IMG/VR virus record: IMGVR_UViG_3300018080_000243
Span: 1-49,481 of that record
Direction: 5' to 3' (one strand)
Length of the DNA stretch: 49,481 nt
From: a virus
Positions 48,881 to 49,481 of the stretch are shown here, in pieces (the stretch's first letter is position 1; every line of letters begins with the position of its first letter). The notes beneath the pieces were generated by a model, which ran no database searches, was not told the origin of the DNA, and worked only from the letters and a program-made list of their open reading frames with translations. The position numbers and the translations under genes are program-made.

Positions 48881-49073
48881 GAAAGAAGAAGCCTGGGCAA
48901 TTTGGCGGGAGTTGCCAGAGGATCGCGAAGACGGATTCTACAGTAGTACGGGATTGCGGATATTCCGCAAGTATGCAGATGCGGTTGCGAATTATGACAA
49001 CCTTCAACGCAGCCGGCTTGCCGGCTGGGAATATACTATCGTCCGCGTCCGGGTGGAGGTAATCGATGAGTGA
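48870..49073 (+). CDS. Small unknown protein, paralogue of its neighbour (67 aa)
   Basis: Start in an eight-base ATGAGTGA overlap with the previous gene, ribosome site GGTGGAGGT inside it. It has the layout of the previous protein (EEAWAIWRELPED, a central FRKYADAVANYDNL helix, the VRVRVEVIDE end), so the two are likely tandem duplicates. No family recognised. Confidence 0.6.
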   Translation: MSEKKEEAWAIWRELPEDREDGFYSSTGLRIFRKYADAVANYDNLQRSRLAGWEYTIVRVRVEVIDE

Positions 49074-49481
49074 GAAACCTGAGGCGATGACTGCGACGGA
49101 GTTTGCCTGGTTGCAGGCGCATTGCCCGGAAAATTTCGACGCGATGAGCAAGGACGTAATCGAACAAATCATGGTAGCCCTGAACGAGCGGGAACAGGCC
49201 CTTGGCAAAGAGCAAGGCGACGCTCGCGACCAAAACGAACTCGTGGAGCGACTAACGCAGGGCATTAGGATCATGGTTGAGCGGGCCAACCGAGAACGCT
49301 GGGAGAAGGAACGGGACCGGGAGCATTTCTGCCGGTACTTGGCGGCGATTGCAGGTGGCGTTTCATCGGTTGTAGCCATACCGATTAACGAGGGGCAATG
49401 GCCTGAGTCTACGATGGAATGGATGACTGACCATGCCAAGCGGCTACTTGCTGCCGAGGAGGCGGTGTTTGAGGAGGAGGA
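49066..49481 (+). CDS. Helical protein running off the window edge (138 aa seen)
   Basis: Starts in the second ATGAGTGA overlap. The visible part is helical with a coiled-coil-like charged middle (NRERWEKERDREHFC) and an LLAAEEAVFEEE segment at the edge. It continues in phase into the left end of the window, where ELLAAEERRF recurs. No family recognised. Confidence 0.65.
   Translation, partial: MSEKPEAMTATEFAWLQAHCPENFDAMSKDVIEQIMVALNEREQALGKEQGDARDQNELVERLTQGIRIMVERANRERWEKERDREHFCRYLAAIAGGVSSVVAIPINEGQWPESTMEWMTDHAKRLLAAEEAVFEEE

Noticed and set aside
1-49481. Integrase, transposase or attachment site
   Set aside because: No recombinase motif or terminal inverted repeats were recognised; nothing in the window supports lysogeny by integration.

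Overview
The window reads as a complete genome of a short-tailed (podovirus-like) tailed phage of a GC-rich, Shine-Dalgarno-using bacterial host that cannot be named from sequence alone. It has a terminase, portal, scaffold, capsid, adaptor and nozzle-like protein series ending in three internal virion proteins, with no tape measure, tail tube or integrase. The last reading frame (from 49066) runs off the right end and continues in phase, without a stop, into the left end (stop at 101-103), so the sequence is probably circular or circularly permuted and the window edge is arbitrary.

Layout. (1) Early/replication arm, rightward, 44651 through the edge to 7384: a ribbon-helix-helix-like regulator behind a sharp promoter, a RecB/Cas4-type exonuclease plus RecT annealing pair, two tRNA-like elements, a string of tiny proteins, a ParB-domain protein, an SF2 helicase, a ~620-nt structured non-coding RNA candidate with its own promoter and terminator, a RusA resolvase, an unknown TIM-barrel-like protein and a DnaG primase. 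(2) Leftward arm, 12231 down to 7400: about a dozen small genes, mostly unknown, including a short sliding-clamp-like protein, a miniature DUF932-like protein and an alanine-rich DUF7666-like protein. (3) Non-coding 12160-13541: several helically phased short direct-repeat arrays (10, 12, 13 and 11 bp), an origin or partition candidate. (4) A divergent promoter pair (14024-14100) feeding one leftward gene and a winged-helix/zinc-ribbon/DUF3037 group, followed by another phased repeat array (15862-15980). (5) Rightward late module 15992-44636: small genes, large terminase, portal, FmdB-like protein, scaffold, major capsid, decoration candidate, adaptor, several tail/fibre proteins with jelly-roll and repeat domains, and internal virion proteins.

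How it may work together. The early arm supplies recombination and part of a replisome (primase, clamp, helicase, resolvase) but no recognisable DNA polymerase, so the host polymerase is presumably borrowed. The promoter of the early regulator and the promoter of the leftward arm share the same direct-repeat operator (GTGTAGAC-N3-GTGTAKAC), suggesting one regulator controls both. A perfect 16-bp copy of the bacterial chromosomal parS site lies at 17524-17539, which together with the phage ParB-like protein hints at interaction with host or phage segregation machinery. The most unusual element is the structured RNA at 3474-4097: long, almost fully paired helices, a pair of mutually exclusive stems, a nested three-helix arm and a terminator with six Ts. 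No endolysin could be recognised.
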